Below, piece after piece: positions 34,020 to 42,480 of a stretch of 44,890 nucleotides of DNA. The position numbers were made by a program, and so were the translations under genes. The notes under the pieces are model-generated. The model ran no database searches. It was not told the origin of the DNA and saw only the letters and a list, made by a program, of their open reading frames with translations. Every line of letters begins with the position of its first letter. The first letter of the stretch is position 1. The DNA comes from Aeromonas taiwanensis (GTDB taxonomy: Bacteria > Pseudomonadota > Gammaproteobacteria > Enterobacterales > Aeromonadaceae): positions 414 to 45,303 of the forward strand of contig NZ_CDDD01000085.1 in the NCBI RefSeq assembly GCF_000820165.1, given 5' to 3'.

Positions 34020-34492
34020 TCCGTTACGACTTTCTGGAGACCCCGTGCGGCCGGCTGCTGATCGCCATCGACGGGCGCGGCCTGGTGCACGTGGACTTCG
34101 TGGCCGGGCTGCGGCCGTTGCCCGACATGCGGGACTGGCTGCAGGACGGCGAGGCGCTCGCCCCCTTCCTCGCCGAGTTTGAGGCCTACTTCGCAGGGCG
34201 CTTGCAGCGCTTCACCCTGCCGCTCGCGGCGCGGGGCACGGCGTTTCAACAGGCGGTGTGGCGGGCGCTGTGCGACATCCCCTACGGGGAGACCCGCAGC
34301 TATGGCGACATCGCCCGCGCCATCGGCAAACCGAGCGCGGTGCGGGCGGTGGGGGCCGCAAACGGGCGCAATCCGCTCTCCATCATAGTCCCCTGCCACC
34401 GGGTGATCGGCCAGAACGGCAGCCTCACCGGCTATGCGGGGGGCCTGCCCATCAAGCAGGCGCTGCTGGCGCTGGAGGGAAGTGACGCCTGA
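34016..34492 (+). CDS. ogt: Methylated-DNA-[protein]-cysteine S-methyltransferase
   Basis: 158 residues. The active-site motif PCHRVIG (126-132, Cys127) and the preceding GNPxSIIVPCH-type strand, here NGRNPLSII, are clear, as are TAFQQAVWRAL and IPYGETRSYGDIA of the winged-helix DNA-binding fold. It removes methyl groups from O6-methylguanine and is consumed in the reaction. Its ATG overlaps the TGA of the Ada-AlkA gene, so the two are coupled. Confidence 0.95.
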   Translation: MIRYDFLETPCGRLLIAIDGRGLVHVDFVAGLRPLPDMRDWLQDGEALAPFLAEFEAYFAGRLQRFTLPLAARGTAFQQAVWRALCDIPYGETRSYGDIARAIGKPSAVRAVGAANGRNPLSIIVPCHRVIGQNGSLTGYAGGLPIKQALLALEGSDA

Positions 34493-34521
34493 GAAAGCGG
34501 CCTGCTCGCCCCAGCCTCGCC

Positions 34522-34935
34522 TCAGGCGCGCGGCGGTTTGCGTCTCTGGATGACGCCACGGGCAGCGGCCCCCAGCAGGCGGCGAAAGGTGGGACAGCTC
34601 ATGTGGCTCGGCGCCGGGCAGATGGCGGCATGGCGCAGACCGTCGCGCATGGCGGTCAGCTGCACTATGGTGCGATCCAGCTCTTCGGCCTTGTGCAGCA
34701 GCTGCTCCCTGTCTATCTCGGGACGCCCGTCGTCCCCGAACATACGTGCGATCTCGTCCAGCGAGAAACCCGCCGCCCGCCCCAGGGCGATGAGCGCCAG
34801 GCGCTCCAGCACGCTGGCCGCAAACTGGCGCCTGATGCCCTGACGGCCAAGAGCCTGGATCAGCCCCTTCTCCTCGTAGAAACGCAAGGTCGAGGCAGGC
34901 ACCCCGGACCGCTTCACCACCTCGGATATATCCAC
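34522..34935 (-). CDS. MerR-family transcriptional regulator, two-Cys type
   Basis: 137 residues. A MerR helix-turn-helix (DISEVVKRSGVPASTLRFYEEKGLI, then the wing GRQGIRRQF) precedes a dimerisation helix of about 30 residues. The C-terminus carries two cysteines, Cys106 and Cys114, in ICPAPSHMSCPTF; this is the position of SoxR's cluster ligands but with only two of four, so a thiol or metal sensor is more likely than an iron-sulfur one. It is divergent from the DUF2938 gene with an ideal MerR promoter between them. Confidence 0.88.
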   Translation of the reverse strand: MDISEVVKRSGVPASTLRFYEEKGLIQALGRQGIRRQFAASVLERLALIALGRAAGFSLDEIARMFGDDGRPEIDREQLLHKAEELDRTIVQLTAMRDGLRHAAICPAPSHMSCPTFRRLLGAAARGVIQRRKPPRA

Positions 34936-34944
34936 ACGCCCCCC

Positions 34945-34975
34945 TTGACCTCAAGTCGACTTGAAGTCGTACGCT
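34945..34975 (+). promoter_or_regulatory. MerR-type promoter with 19-bp spacer and SoxR-like operator
   Basis: TTGACC (34945-34950) and TACGCT (34970-34975) are 19 bases apart, the long spacing used by MerR-family activators. The spacer is filled by ACCTCAAGTCGACTTGAAGT, whose core CAAGTCGACTTG is a perfect palindrome and closely resembles a SoxR box. It would drive the DUF2938 gene when the regulator is activated. Confidence 0.75.
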
Positions 34976-35008
34976 AGCGTCCGTGTCATTACAAGGGAAG
35001 AGAAAATC

Positions 35009-35500
35009 ATGAACACTGTGTTTTCCGTGCTGTTGATCGGGGTCGGTGCAACGGCCTTGATGGATCTGTGGGGCGTAGTGCGCAAGCCGCTGCTGGGCAT
35101 GCCGCTGCCGAGCTACACCATGATGGGGCGCTGGATCGGTCACATGGGCCAGGGCCGATTCCGTCATGAGGCCATTGGCGCGGCCAGCCCCATCCCGGGG
35201 GAAAGCCTCATCGGCTGGAGCGCCCACTACCTCATCGGTATCGCCTTCGCCGCCCTGCTGATCGCCACCCAGGGCCAAGACTGGCTGCTGGCGCCCACGC
35301 CGGGCCCGGCCCTCGCCCTGGGCCTGGTCACAGTGGCGGCCCCGTTTCTTGTCATGCAGCCCTGCATGGGGGCTGGCATCGCCGCCTCCCGCACACCCCA
35401 CCCCGCCTCGGCCCGGGTTCACAGCCTGATCAACCATGCCGTGTTCGGCCTGGGGCTGTATCTCTCTGGCTGGGCGCTGCACACCCTGTTAGGGGGCTAA
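35009..35500 (+). CDS. DUF2938 family membrane protein
   Basis: 163 residues with about four hydrophobic segments (VFSVLLIGVGATALMDLWG, LIGWSAHYLIGIAFAALLIA, LALGLVTVAAPFLVMQPCMGAG, SLINHAVFGLGLYLSGWAL). DUF2938 is uncharacterised. It is activated, by inference, by the divergent MerR protein, so a role in stress or detoxification is possible. An AAGGGAAGAG ribosome site precedes the ATG. Its stop codon overlaps that of the convergent methyltransferase by four bases (CTAA). Confidence 0.82.
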   Translation: MNTVFSVLLIGVGATALMDLWGVVRKPLLGMPLPSYTMMGRWIGHMGQGRFRHEAIGAASPIPGESLIGWSAHYLIGIAFAALLIATQGQDWLLAPTPGPALALGLVTVAAPFLVMQPCMGAGIAASRTPHPASARVHSLINHAVFGLGLYLSGWALHTLLGG

Positions 35501-36162
35501 CGCCGCTGCGCCAGCCAGCCGTGAAAGCCCAGCGCCTGAAAGAAGCGGTGCGCCGCCGTGAAACCGGCCCCTTGCAGCAGGTGCCGGGTCTGCCCCTCGT
35601 CCAGCGTGACGAAATCCTCCCCGAGGCGGCGCACCATCTGCTCACAGGCAGGAGGCGGCAGACCGGCGAGGGCGGCCTGCAACCCCATGGCTTTGCGCTC
35701 AAGCGGGTCAGTGGGCGCCATCAGGTCCGCCAGCAGCAGGGGGGCACCGGGCACGAGTTGGCGGGCGATTTCTCCAAGCAGCGCAGCTTTCTGCGACAGG
35801 GGCAGAAAATGCAGCACCAGCAGGCAGAGGGCTCCATCACATGGCTTATCCACCACAGGCAACGGGCCCAGGTGCCAGCACACCCTCTCTCCCATGCCCG
35901 CCTGCTCGGCCCGCATCCTGGCCTGGGCCAGCATGTCCGCCGAGATATCCTGGGCCAAAAAGGTCCAGTGGGGGCAGAGACGGCCAAGCAGCACCAACTC
36001 GCTGCCCGTGCCCACCCCCACCAGCAGTACCCGGGCCTGCTGGCCCAGCGCGGCCATCAGCCGTGAGGCACAAAGCTGGTGCAGCAGCTCGTAGCCTGGC
36101 ACCAGCAGGGGGATGCGGCTGTCATAGGCCTTAGCCCCTTCTCCGTCGAATCGCTCCGTCAT
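35497..36162 (-). CDS. Class I SAM-dependent methyltransferase
   Basis: 221 residues. Motif I is LLVGVGTGSELVLLGRLCP, followed by the acidic strand end LAQDISADMLAQARMRA and a motif II/III area DGALCLLVLHFLPLSQKAALLGEIARQLVPGAPLLLADL. It begins MTERFDGEGAKAYDSRI, as in many ubiquinone/tRNA-type small-molecule methyltransferases, but the substrate is unknown. AAGGAG precedes the ATG. A small hairpin AGCCCC/GGGGCT lies in the leader (36181-36199). Confidence 0.85.
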   Translation of the reverse strand: MTERFDGEGAKAYDSRIPLLVPGYELLHQLCASRLMAALGQQARVLLVGVGTGSELVLLGRLCPHWTFLAQDISADMLAQARMRAEQAGMGERVCWHLGPLPVVDKPCDGALCLLVLHFLPLSQKAALLGEIARQLVPGAPLLLADLMAPTDPLERKAMGLQAALAGLPPPACEQMVRRLGEDFVTLDEGQTRHLLQGAGFTAAHRFFQALGFHGWLAQRR

Positions 36163-36272
36163 CTTTTGCTCCTTGGTGTGAGCCCCCTTGATAGGGGCTG
36201 CCGCCGGGAGAAGGTCAAGAGCCACAGGGGCGAGCCAGTTGCCAGCCCAGCCCTTCCCATGAAGAGAGGGCC

Positions 36273-36530
36273 CTAGCGCCCCTTGCCCAGCGCCGCTTTC
36301 AGATCCGGATTGAAGACGCGCTGGAGGGAGGCGGGGTTGTTCACCAGCTTGGCCGCCGGGCGGCGGGGGCGCCTGACCAGCTCGCCGCCACAGTTCGGGC
36401 AGGTCAGGTGCAGATACTGATCGTTGCACTCGGCGCAGAAGGTGCACTCGAAGGAGCAGATGTAGGCCGCCGCCGTGTCGGCGGGCAGATCCCGGTCACA
36501 GCGTTCGCAGTTGGGTCTGAGTTCCAGCAT
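36273..36530 (-). CDS. DUF1272 zinc-ribbon protein
   Basis: 85 residues with eight cysteines in pairs (8/11, 25/29, 32/35, 44/47), enough for two metal sites. The pattern MLELRPNCERCDRDLP and CTFCAECNDQYLHLTCPNCGGELVRRPRR is diagnostic of DUF1272. The basic tail could bind nucleic acid. Function is unknown. It is 30 bases downstream of the cupin gene on the same strand. Confidence 0.85.
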   Translation of the reverse strand: MLELRPNCERCDRDLPADTAAAYICSFECTFCAECNDQYLHLTCPNCGGELVRRPRRPAAKLVNNPASLQRVFNPDLKAALGKGR

Positions 36531-36560
36531 GGCAAGCTCCGGGGGAAACGGGAAAACGGC

Positions 36561-36890
36561 TCAGTCGACGATAAAGAGGCGAGCGCCCAGTTCGGTGTAG
36601 GAGCGATGGGGTTCGGCGTTGTCCGCCACCTGGTAGCTCATGCCCGGCGTCAGGGTGAAGACGCGGCCATCCTGCAACTCGGTGTGCAGCTCCCCTTCGA
36701 GGCAGAGCAGCACATGGCCCTTGTTGCACCAGTGATCCGCCAGATACCCGGGGGAGTACTCCACCATTCGCACCCGCAGATCCCCGAACTGTCGGGTGTG
36801 CCAGCGGGCGACGCCGCGCTCTCCCTGGTGTTCGGTCGGCGGGACCTCGGCCCAGTTCGTGGTGCAAAACGGCAGTGCATCGATGTTCAT
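36561..36890 (-). CDS. DHCW-motif cupin protein
   Basis: 109 residues, a single cupin domain. The DHWCNKGHVLLCLEGEL segment is the naming motif of this family. It then runs into VFTLTPGMSYQVADNAEPHRSYTELGARLFIVD, the second half of the barrel. Such proteins bind a metal or small ligand; no activity is known. An AAAGGAG ribosome site and the ATG MNIDALPF support the start. It is probably transcribed with the DUF1272 gene. Confidence 0.83.
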   Translation of the reverse strand: MNIDALPFCTTNWAEVPPTEHQGERGVARWHTRQFGDLRVRMVEYSPGYLADHWCNKGHVLLCLEGELHTELQDGRVFTLTPGMSYQVADNAEPHRSYTELGARLFIVD

Positions 36891-37005
36891 GACAGCTCCT
36901 TTGTCAGTTGAGGGGTTGGGGCTGCTTAGAGAGACAAGCCCCTGGGCAGCGCCACCCCATACTGCCATCTAATCCGCACCCGCCCCATCCCCACACGGGC
37001 AGCCG

Positions 37006-38883
37006 TCAGCGCTTGAGGCTGCCCATCACCTGCATCTCGCAGCGGTGGCAGTCAAAGCGCAGGCGGAAACTCTCCTTGCCCATCTTGAGCTCCAGGGGTT
37101 CGGCCTTGAGGCCGGGCACCTCCTTGGGGCAGAGGTGCTGGCTGTAGCGGATGCAGTGTTTGGTGATCATCAGCATCACCTCCCGCTCCTCCTTGTTCGC
37201 CTCAAAGGCGGGGGCGATGCGCTCTACCCCATGTTCGCGGAAGAACTGCTCCGCCGCGCTGTTCAGCACGTTGCCGAGGTAGGATAGGCGGTGCTGGGGG
37301 TAGACGGCATCGCGCAAGGGGATGCGCCGCTCGGGTCGCCGGTAGGCGGCCAGTCGCGCCGTCTCCAGGGCAGCGATGCCATCCCGGCGCAGACCGTTAA
37401 GCTGTGAAGCAGCAATAAAGAGGGGAGTGGTGAATGCCAGCTCAATCTGGCGCGCCACAAACAGGGTGTTGCCGAGTTTACCGAGCTGGTCGCGCGCCTG
37501 TTGCAGCGCCCGCGCCGGGTTGTCAGCCGTCTGCTTGTCGCAGGGGAGCGTGACGGTGGCGCCAATGCCCTGCTCGTCGGTCAGGGTGAGACTCAATCCC
37601 TCGTCGCACTCACCGAGCCGCATGTCGACCCGGATGCGGCGATCCGCGCTCGGCTTTTCGAGCAGCTTGCTAAAGGCCTGATCGTGATTGCGGAAGATCT
37701 CGGTGCCCACCTTGAGGCCAGGCATGGGTTCCGACAGCAGTAACCGCTTGCTCTGTGCCTTCTCCTCCACTTTATTGAGGCGCATGCCCACCAGCTCGCC
37801 CCCTGGCTTGAAGAAGCCGAGGCCGTCACCGTTGTTGAGGGTCACGGGCTGGCCGTCGATCTCTATCCCGTCCTTGTTCACCCTGGTGACGCGCCCGAGC
37901 GGCTCCCCCACGTATTTCGGGCTGCGGGGGGAGTCGATCCCCGGCTGTCGGCCATGGAGGAAGTAGTCGGTGCTGCCGCGGTTGAAGCTCTTTTTGGGAT
38001 CCGGTGTGAAGCCGTAGGTGCAACGGCCGGCCGAGGAGGCCACCAGATCGGAGCGGCTCTCCAGGATGGCGTCCAGCTTCTGGCGATACCAGGCGGTGAC
38101 GTTCTTGACGTAATCCAGCCCCTTGAGGCGCCCCTCTATCTTGAAGGAGCGGATCCCTGCGGCGACCAGCGCCTCCAGGTTCGCGCTCTGATCCATGTCT
38201 TTCAAGGAGAGCAGGTGGCTGTTCTCCACCAGCACCTCGCCACCCGGGGTCTGCAGGGAGCAGGGCAGCCGGCAGAGCTGGGCGCACTCGCCGCGATTCG
38301 CGCTGCGCCCGGTGCGGGCGTGGCTGATGTTGCACTGACCGCTGTAAGAGACGCACAGGGCGCCGTGGATGAAGAACTCCAGCTGCACGCTGGTGGCGGC
38401 GCTGATCTCGCGGATCTGCGCCAAAGACAGTTCCCGTGCCAGCACCACCTGGGAGAAGCCCACGTCCTGCAGAAACTTCACCTTCTCCGGGGTGCGGTTG
38501 TCGGTCTGGGTGCTGGCGTGCAGCGCGATGGGGGGGAGGTCGAGCGCCAGCAGCCCCATGTCCTGCACGATGAGGGCGTCGGCTCCGGCCTCATAAATCT
38601 GGTGCGTCAGGCGCCGGGCCTGCTCCAGCTCGTGGTCGTGCAGCAGGGTGTTGAAGGCGACGAAGACCTGGGCGCCAAAGCGGTGGGCGTGGCGGGCGAG
38701 CGCCTCGATATCCTCGATGCTGTTGCCCGCGGCGCTGCGGGCACCGAAGGCGGGGCCCCCCATGTAGACGGCATCGGCGCCGTGGTTGATGGCCTCGATG
38801 CCATAGGCGAGGTTCTTCGCCGGGGCCAGCAGCTCGAGGCGGTTCTGTTCGGGGGGCGCGAGGCGCGGGGTCTGATCGTGCAT
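37006..38883 (-). CDS. rlhA: 23S rRNA 5-hydroxycytidine C2501 synthase (peptidase U32 family)
   Basis: 625 residues, long-form U32 like E. coli RlhA/YdcP (653) rather than the shorter TrhP/YegQ. It opens LELLAPAKNLAYGIEAINHGADAVYMGGPAFGAR and has the U32 signature around EFFIHGALCVSYSGQCNISHARTGRSANRGECAQLCR, with cysteines likely binding an iron-sulfur cluster. The C-terminal Cys-rich end FDCHRCEMQVMG matches RlhA. It hydroxylates C2501 of 23S rRNA. The ATG used (MHDQTPRLAPP) was preferred over an upstream TTG. No operon partner is seen. Confidence 0.9.
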   Translation of the reverse strand: MHDQTPRLAPPEQNRLELLAPAKNLAYGIEAINHGADAVYMGGPAFGARSAAGNSIEDIEALARHAHRFGAQVFVAFNTLLHDHELEQARRLTHQIYEAGADALIVQDMGLLALDLPPIALHASTQTDNRTPEKVKFLQDVGFSQVVLARELSLAQIREISAATSVQLEFFIHGALCVSYSGQCNISHARTGRSANRGECAQLCRLPCSLQTPGGEVLVENSHLLSLKDMDQSANLEALVAAGIRSFKIEGRLKGLDYVKNVTAWYRQKLDAILESRSDLVASSAGRCTYGFTPDPKKSFNRGSTDYFLHGRQPGIDSPRSPKYVGEPLGRVTRVNKDGIEIDGQPVTLNNGDGLGFFKPGGELVGMRLNKVEEKAQSKRLLLSEPMPGLKVGTEIFRNHDQAFSKLLEKPSADRRIRVDMRLGECDEGLSLTLTDEQGIGATVTLPCDKQTADNPARALQQARDQLGKLGNTLFVARQIELAFTTPLFIAASQLNGLRRDGIAALETARLAAYRRPERRIPLRDAVYPQHRLSYLGNVLNSAAEQFFREHGVERIAPAFEANKEEREVMLMITKHCIRYSQHLCPKEVPGLKAEPLELKMGKESFRLRFDCHRCEMQVMGSLKR

Positions 38884-39012
38884 GGTCTGGTCCCAGAGGA
38901 GCGACAAATGGCCGCCACTCTAGCGAGCCCCGGCTCCCCTCGCCTTGATCCCGCTTAAGATCACCGCAGAATGCAGGATTGGATCAGACCCTGCTCTCCC
39001 TTGAGAAGCGGA

Positions 39013-39624
39013 TCAAATGACCACCTTGAGCGCCAATCCCAGCAACACCAGGCCGCTTATCTTGTCGATGATAAAGGACTTGGCCTTGAGCCAGGCGAGC
39101 ACGGGCCCCCGGGAGAGCACCAGGGCTACCAGCGCATACCAGAGCGCGTCTATGCCACCTGCGGTCAGCATCATGATCCCCCCCTCCCGCCAGCCGGTAT
39201 CGGCGTGTACGAACTGGCTGAACAGGGCGATAAAGAAGATGGCGAGCTGGGGGTTCAAGAAGGCCACCATAAAGCCCTCGAACGCCCCCTGACGGCCCCG
39301 TGGCGGATGCCCCTCCTCGCTACCGGTCTCGCCGCCTGCCGGCTTGGCCAGCAGCGCCTTGACCCCGAGCCAGGCGAGGAAAGCGGCGCCACCGTAACGG
39401 ATGAGATCGAACAGCAGCGGGGTCTGGGTGATCAAGATGGCGAGGCCGAGCGCCGTGATCAGGGCGTAGATCCCCACCCCCAGGCCGTGGCCGAGCGCCG
39501 TCACCACCCCATGGCCCTGGCCCCCCTGCACTGTGTTGCGGATAATCAATGCCAGGCTCGGCCCCGGGGCGATGGCCCCCATCACGCAGATGGCGGCCAG
39601 CGCCAGCCAACTCGTCAATTCCAT
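39013..39624 (-). CDS. LysE/RhtB-family amino acid exporter
   Basis: 203 residues with six hydrophobic segments. It has the family pattern ICVMGAIAPGPSLALIIRNTVQGGQGHGVVTALGHGLGVGIYAL near the N-terminus and FMVAFLNPQLAIFFIALFSQFV in the middle. The likely role is export of an amino acid or homoserine lactone-like compound; the substrate is unknown. The codirectional upstream LysR gene and the LysR box between them suggest that regulator controls it. Confidence 0.9.
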   Translation of the reverse strand: MELTSWLALAAICVMGAIAPGPSLALIIRNTVQGGQGHGVVTALGHGLGVGIYALITALGLAILITQTPLLFDLIRYGGAAFLAWLGVKALLAKPAGGETGSEEGHPPRGRQGAFEGFMVAFLNPQLAIFFIALFSQFVHADTGWREGGIMMLTAGGIDALWYALVALVLSRGPVLAWLKAKSFIIDKISGLVLLGLALKVVI

Positions 39625-39713
39625 ACCCTTTCCTTCCTCTGTCGAATGTCGGTTCAGGCGATCAGAGTAGGGGGCGGCCAGCTATGCAAGAAGTGAAAGT
39701 TATGAATAGATTT

Positions 39714-39730
39714 CATAGCCATTGGCTATG
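39714..39730. promoter_or_regulatory. LysR-type binding box between lysR and lysE genes
   Basis: CATAGCC-ATT-GGCTATG is a perfect 7-bp inverted repeat with a 3-base centre. It contains the T-N11-A dyad typical of LysR boxes. It is about 90 bases before the lysE-type start and just after the lysR stop codon. Confidence 0.65.
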
Positions 39731-39751
39731 GTCTGGCACCCGCTGCCGGTG

Positions 39752-40747
39752 CTAGCCGGGCTGGCCTCCCCCCGACGCCAGCTGCTTGCGGCTCTCCCCC
39801 AGGGTGAACTGCAGATGATCCCGCAGGAAGGGATAGGCCAGCTCGCGAAACCAGCGGTGGGCCGGATCCAGGTGGTGGCGCTGGTGCCACAGCAGATGAT
39901 ACTGCTGGACCCGGGTGGCGAAGGGGAGATCGCAGAAGCTCAGGGCGTGCTCCCGGGAGAGCTGCCAGGCGATGTGGGCCGGGGTGGTCATCAGACAGTC
40001 GGTGCGCAGCAGCACCTCCACCGCCGCCTGGAAGAAGGGCACCCGGGCAAACCAGCGGCGGGAGAGCCCGAGGGGAGCCAGCACCTGCTCCACCGGGCTG
40101 TCCTTGTCGCCGCCGCCGCTCACCTGCAGGTGGGGCCAGGCGAGGTACTCCTCCAGGGTGGGGGCCGTGCCCGCGAGCGGGTGGTGGCGCCCCATCAGCA
40201 CCACCAGCCTGTCCTCCCCTTGGTGCAGCCCCCGGATCTGATCCGGCACCAGCTCGGTGATGGTGGAGACCATGTCCAGCTCCGACTGCCAGAGCTGGGG
40301 CAGCAGGCGCTTGTCCCACAGGCTGTACTCCAGCGCCGCTTGGGGGGCGGCCTTCGCCAGCGCCGCGCAGATGTCCGGCAGGATGTGCTGGGCCACGTAG
40401 TCGGAGGAGGCGAGCCGGAATACCCGCTCGCAGTGCTCCGGGGCAAACTCCGGCGCCTCGTAGAGCCGCTCCAGGGCGCCGAGGGAATCGGCAAGCTGGG
40501 CCGCCAGCGCCTCCGCCCTCGGGGTCAGCAGCCAGCGCTGCCCCTCCCGCACCAGCAGCTCATCGCCAAACTCGCTGCGCAGCTGGCCAAGCTGCTTGCT
40601 GATGGAGGGCTGACTCAGGTGCAGCAACTCCGCCGCCCGGCTGATGTTGCGGGTCTCCAGCAGCACCTTGAGGGTGGGCAGGAGGTTGAGATTCGCTTTG
40701 TGCACTGGGATCACCTCGGGTGGCGGCAGGCTGGGTCGGGCCTTCAT
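39752..40747 (-). CDS. LysR-family transcriptional regulator
   Basis: 331 residues. The helix-turn-helix is clear (LNLLPTLKVLLETRNISRAAELLHLSQPSISKQLGQLRSEFGDELLVRE), followed by a periplasmic-binding-like effector domain. NRR-type subtlety such as the ligand cannot be read. About 15 extra residues precede the usual LysR start; the second Met is absent, so the ATG at the end of the gene as given is used. It reads in the same direction as the downstream LysE-type exporter, 127 bases away, and probably controls it. Confidence 0.9.
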   Translation of the reverse strand: MKARPSLPPPEVIPVHKANLNLLPTLKVLLETRNISRAAELLHLSQPSISKQLGQLRSEFGDELLVREGQRWLLTPRAEALAAQLADSLGALERLYEAPEFAPEHCERVFRLASSDYVAQHILPDICAALAKAAPQAALEYSLWDKRLLPQLWQSELDMVSTITELVPDQIRGLHQGEDRLVVLMGRHHPLAGTAPTLEEYLAWPHLQVSGGGDKDSPVEQVLAPLGLSRRWFARVPFFQAAVEVLLRTDCLMTTPAHIAWQLSREHALSFCDLPFATRVQQYHLLWHQRHHLDPAHRWFRELAYPFLRDHLQFTLGESRKQLASGGGQPG

Positions 40748-40851
40748 CTTAAGACAAGGGAGAGCGGGAATTTAAGCAAAATCACGGTCTTGCCCCTCTC
40801 CTCTCCCCTGCACGCTCCCGTCCGCTGGATGACAGTGGCGGCCCCGTGCGT

Positions 40852-40866
40852 CATAATTGCGCAATT
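40852..40866. promoter_or_regulatory. Palindrome over the likely -10 of the FabH-like gene
   Basis: AATTGCGCAATT (40855-40866) is a perfect 12-bp palindrome overlapping CATAAT (40852-40857), a plausible -10. It lies about 40 bases before the ATG. It may be a repressor site. Confidence 0.4.
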
Positions 40867-40904
40867 TTCCGCCCCGGGCGGCCATCACGATAAGCGACGA
40901 CAAG

Positions 40905-41993
40905 ATGAAATACGCCAATATCACCGGTTGGGGAAAGTGCCTGCCCCCCGCAGCGCTGACCAATGATGACCTCAGCACCATCATGGACACCTCGGACGAG
41001 TGGATCTACCCGCGCACCGGCATCAAGGCCCGTCGGGTCTCCCACGTCAGCACCACGGCGCTCGCCACCCTGGCCGCCCGCCGCGCCCTGGCCTGCGCCG
41101 GCCTGGACGCCGCCGCCATTGATGGCATCATCCTGGCCACCGCCACCCCGGGCACCCTGGTGCCCAATGGCGCCTCCGCCGTGCAGCAGGCCCTCGGTGC
41201 CCACAAGGCTGCGGTATTCGACCTCAACGCCGCCTGCACCGGCTTCGTCTATGCGCTCTCGGTCGCCACCTCCCTGGTACAGACCGGCATGATGCAGCGA
41301 GTGCTGGTGATCGGCGCCGAGCGCCTGACCCAGCTGCTGGACTGGGCCAAACGCGACACCGCCGTGCTGTTTGGTGACGGTGCCGGCGCCGTGATCATCG
41401 AGGCAAGCGAGCAGGAGAGCGGCCTGATCGCGAACAAACTCGGCTGCGACAGCGAGGCGCGGGAGATCCTGCACGTGCCGAACTTCGGTACGGATCGGGT
41501 GCGTTTCGCCGACATCGACGGCCTCTTCACGTTCAACTTCGAGGGGCAGGAGATCTTCAAGCGCGCCGTGCGCGGCATGGGCGAGGCCACCGGCACCGTG
41601 CTGGCCCAGGCTGGCATCGCCCCGGAGCAGGTCGATCTCATCGTGCCGCACCAGGCGAACGTGCGCATCATCGAGACCCTGGCCAAGCGCATGAACGCCT
41701 CCATGGAGAAGGTGATGGTCAACATCGAGCAGTACGGCAACACCTCCGCCGCCACCGTGCCCATCGCCCTGTGCGAGGCGCTGGAGCAGGGCCGGGTCAA
41801 GCCGAACAGCTACCTGCTGACCGCCGCCTTCGGGGCCGGTCTCACCTGGGGGGCCGCCCTCATCAAGTGGGGGGATCGTGTCACCCCCCTCGCCCTGTGT
41901 GAGGACGAGCTGCCCCCCTGCGATCACAGCGCCCTGGAACTCATCTCCCATGCGGTGCAGGGTTGCCAACAGGCCCGCACTCAGGACGCCTGA
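40905..41993 (+). CDS. Beta-ketoacyl-ACP synthase III (FabH-like, long form)
   Basis: 362 residues against 317 for E. coli FabH. The catalytic triad is Cys111 (NAACTGF), His249 (PHQANVR) and Asn279 (YGNTSAAT). The first part ([34 protein letters not shown]) is typical of the KAS III fold. The extra 40 residues form a C-terminal tail with several Cys and Asp/Glu ([25 protein letters not shown]). Such long forms occur beside the essential FabH in Vibrio and Aeromonas, perhaps with different acyl-CoA primers. It is a single-gene unit followed by a terminator. A weak ribosome site (GACAAG) precedes the ATG. Confidence 0.9.
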   Translation: MKYANITGWGKCLPPAALTNDDLSTIMDTSDEWIYPRTGIKARRVSHVSTTALATLAARRALACAGLDAAAIDGIILATATPGTLVPNGASAVQQALGAHKAAVFDLNAACTGFVYALSVATSLVQTGMMQRVLVIGAERLTQLLDWAKRDTAVLFGDGAGAVIIEASEQESGLIANKLGCDSEAREILHVPNFGTDRVRFADIDGLFTFNFEGQEIFKRAVRGMGEATGTVLAQAGIAPEQVDLIVPHQANVRIIETLAKRMNASMEKVMVNIEQYGNTSAATVPIALCEALEQGRVKPNSYLLTAAFGAGLTWGAALIKWGDRVTPLALCEDELPPCDHSALELISHAVQGCQQARTQDA

Positions 41994-42033
41994 CCTCCCC
42001 GTCGGGGCTACCACCCCGTCACCGATAAAATGA

Positions 42034-42056
42034 GGAGCCCGCGCGGCTCCTTTTTT
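42034..42056 (+). terminator. Terminator of the FabH-like gene
   Basis: GGAGCC and GGCTCC pair around CGCGC, followed by six T residues. Confidence 0.85.
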
Positions 42057-42204
42057 ATTTCCCGTCTACTCTTTCCCGCCTTCTGACCTCTCCCTGCGAG
42101 ACATCGGGGCGGTATAAAAGTCATCGAAAAGCGTGAATTTTGAGCGAAACATATCAAAAAATAACCACTTGACACTTTTTTGTCGTCAGAATGAGGCCAA
42201 GGGG

Positions 42205-42232
42205 TTCACAACCTTGCCGGATCTGGTAGTAT
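42205..42232 (+). promoter_or_regulatory. tRNA-Tyr operon promoter
   Basis: TTCACA and TAGTAT are separated by 16 bases. The GC-rich discriminator GCGGCCTCGC is typical of stringently controlled stable RNA. The mature tRNA begins 17 bases after the -10. Confidence 0.55.
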
Positions 42233-42248
42233 GCGGCCTCGCACTTGG

Positions 42249-42333
42249 GGAGGGGTTCCCGAGCGGCCAAAGGGATCAGACTGTAAATCTGACGGCTCTG
42301 CCTTCGAAGGTTCGAATCCTTCTCCCTCCACCA
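42249..42333 (+). tRNA. tRNA-Tyr (anticodon GTA), copy 1
   Basis: 85 nucleotides with a long variable arm and encoded CCA. Acceptor GGAGGGG pairs with CTCCCTCC; the anticodon loop CTGTAAA gives GTA. It has nearly the same layout as E. coli tyrT (GGTGGGG...). It is first of three in tandem; the next begins 32 bases later. Confidence 0.97.
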
Positions 42334-42365
42334 TTCAAGTGCGAAAAATCAGGAAAATACCCCGT

Positions 42366-42450
42366 GGAGGGGTTCCCGAGCGGCCAAAGGGATCAGACTG
42401 TAAATCTGACGGCTCTGCCTTCGAAGGTTCGAATCCTTCTCCCTCCACCA
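42366..42450 (+). tRNA. tRNA-Tyr (GTA), copy 2
   Basis: Identical to copy 1 along its whole 85 nucleotides, with encoded CCA. It is separated from the third copy by a 30-base spacer. Confidence 0.97.
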
Positions 42451-42480
42451 TCTTCCTGACACAATATGCACTGCCCCTGT

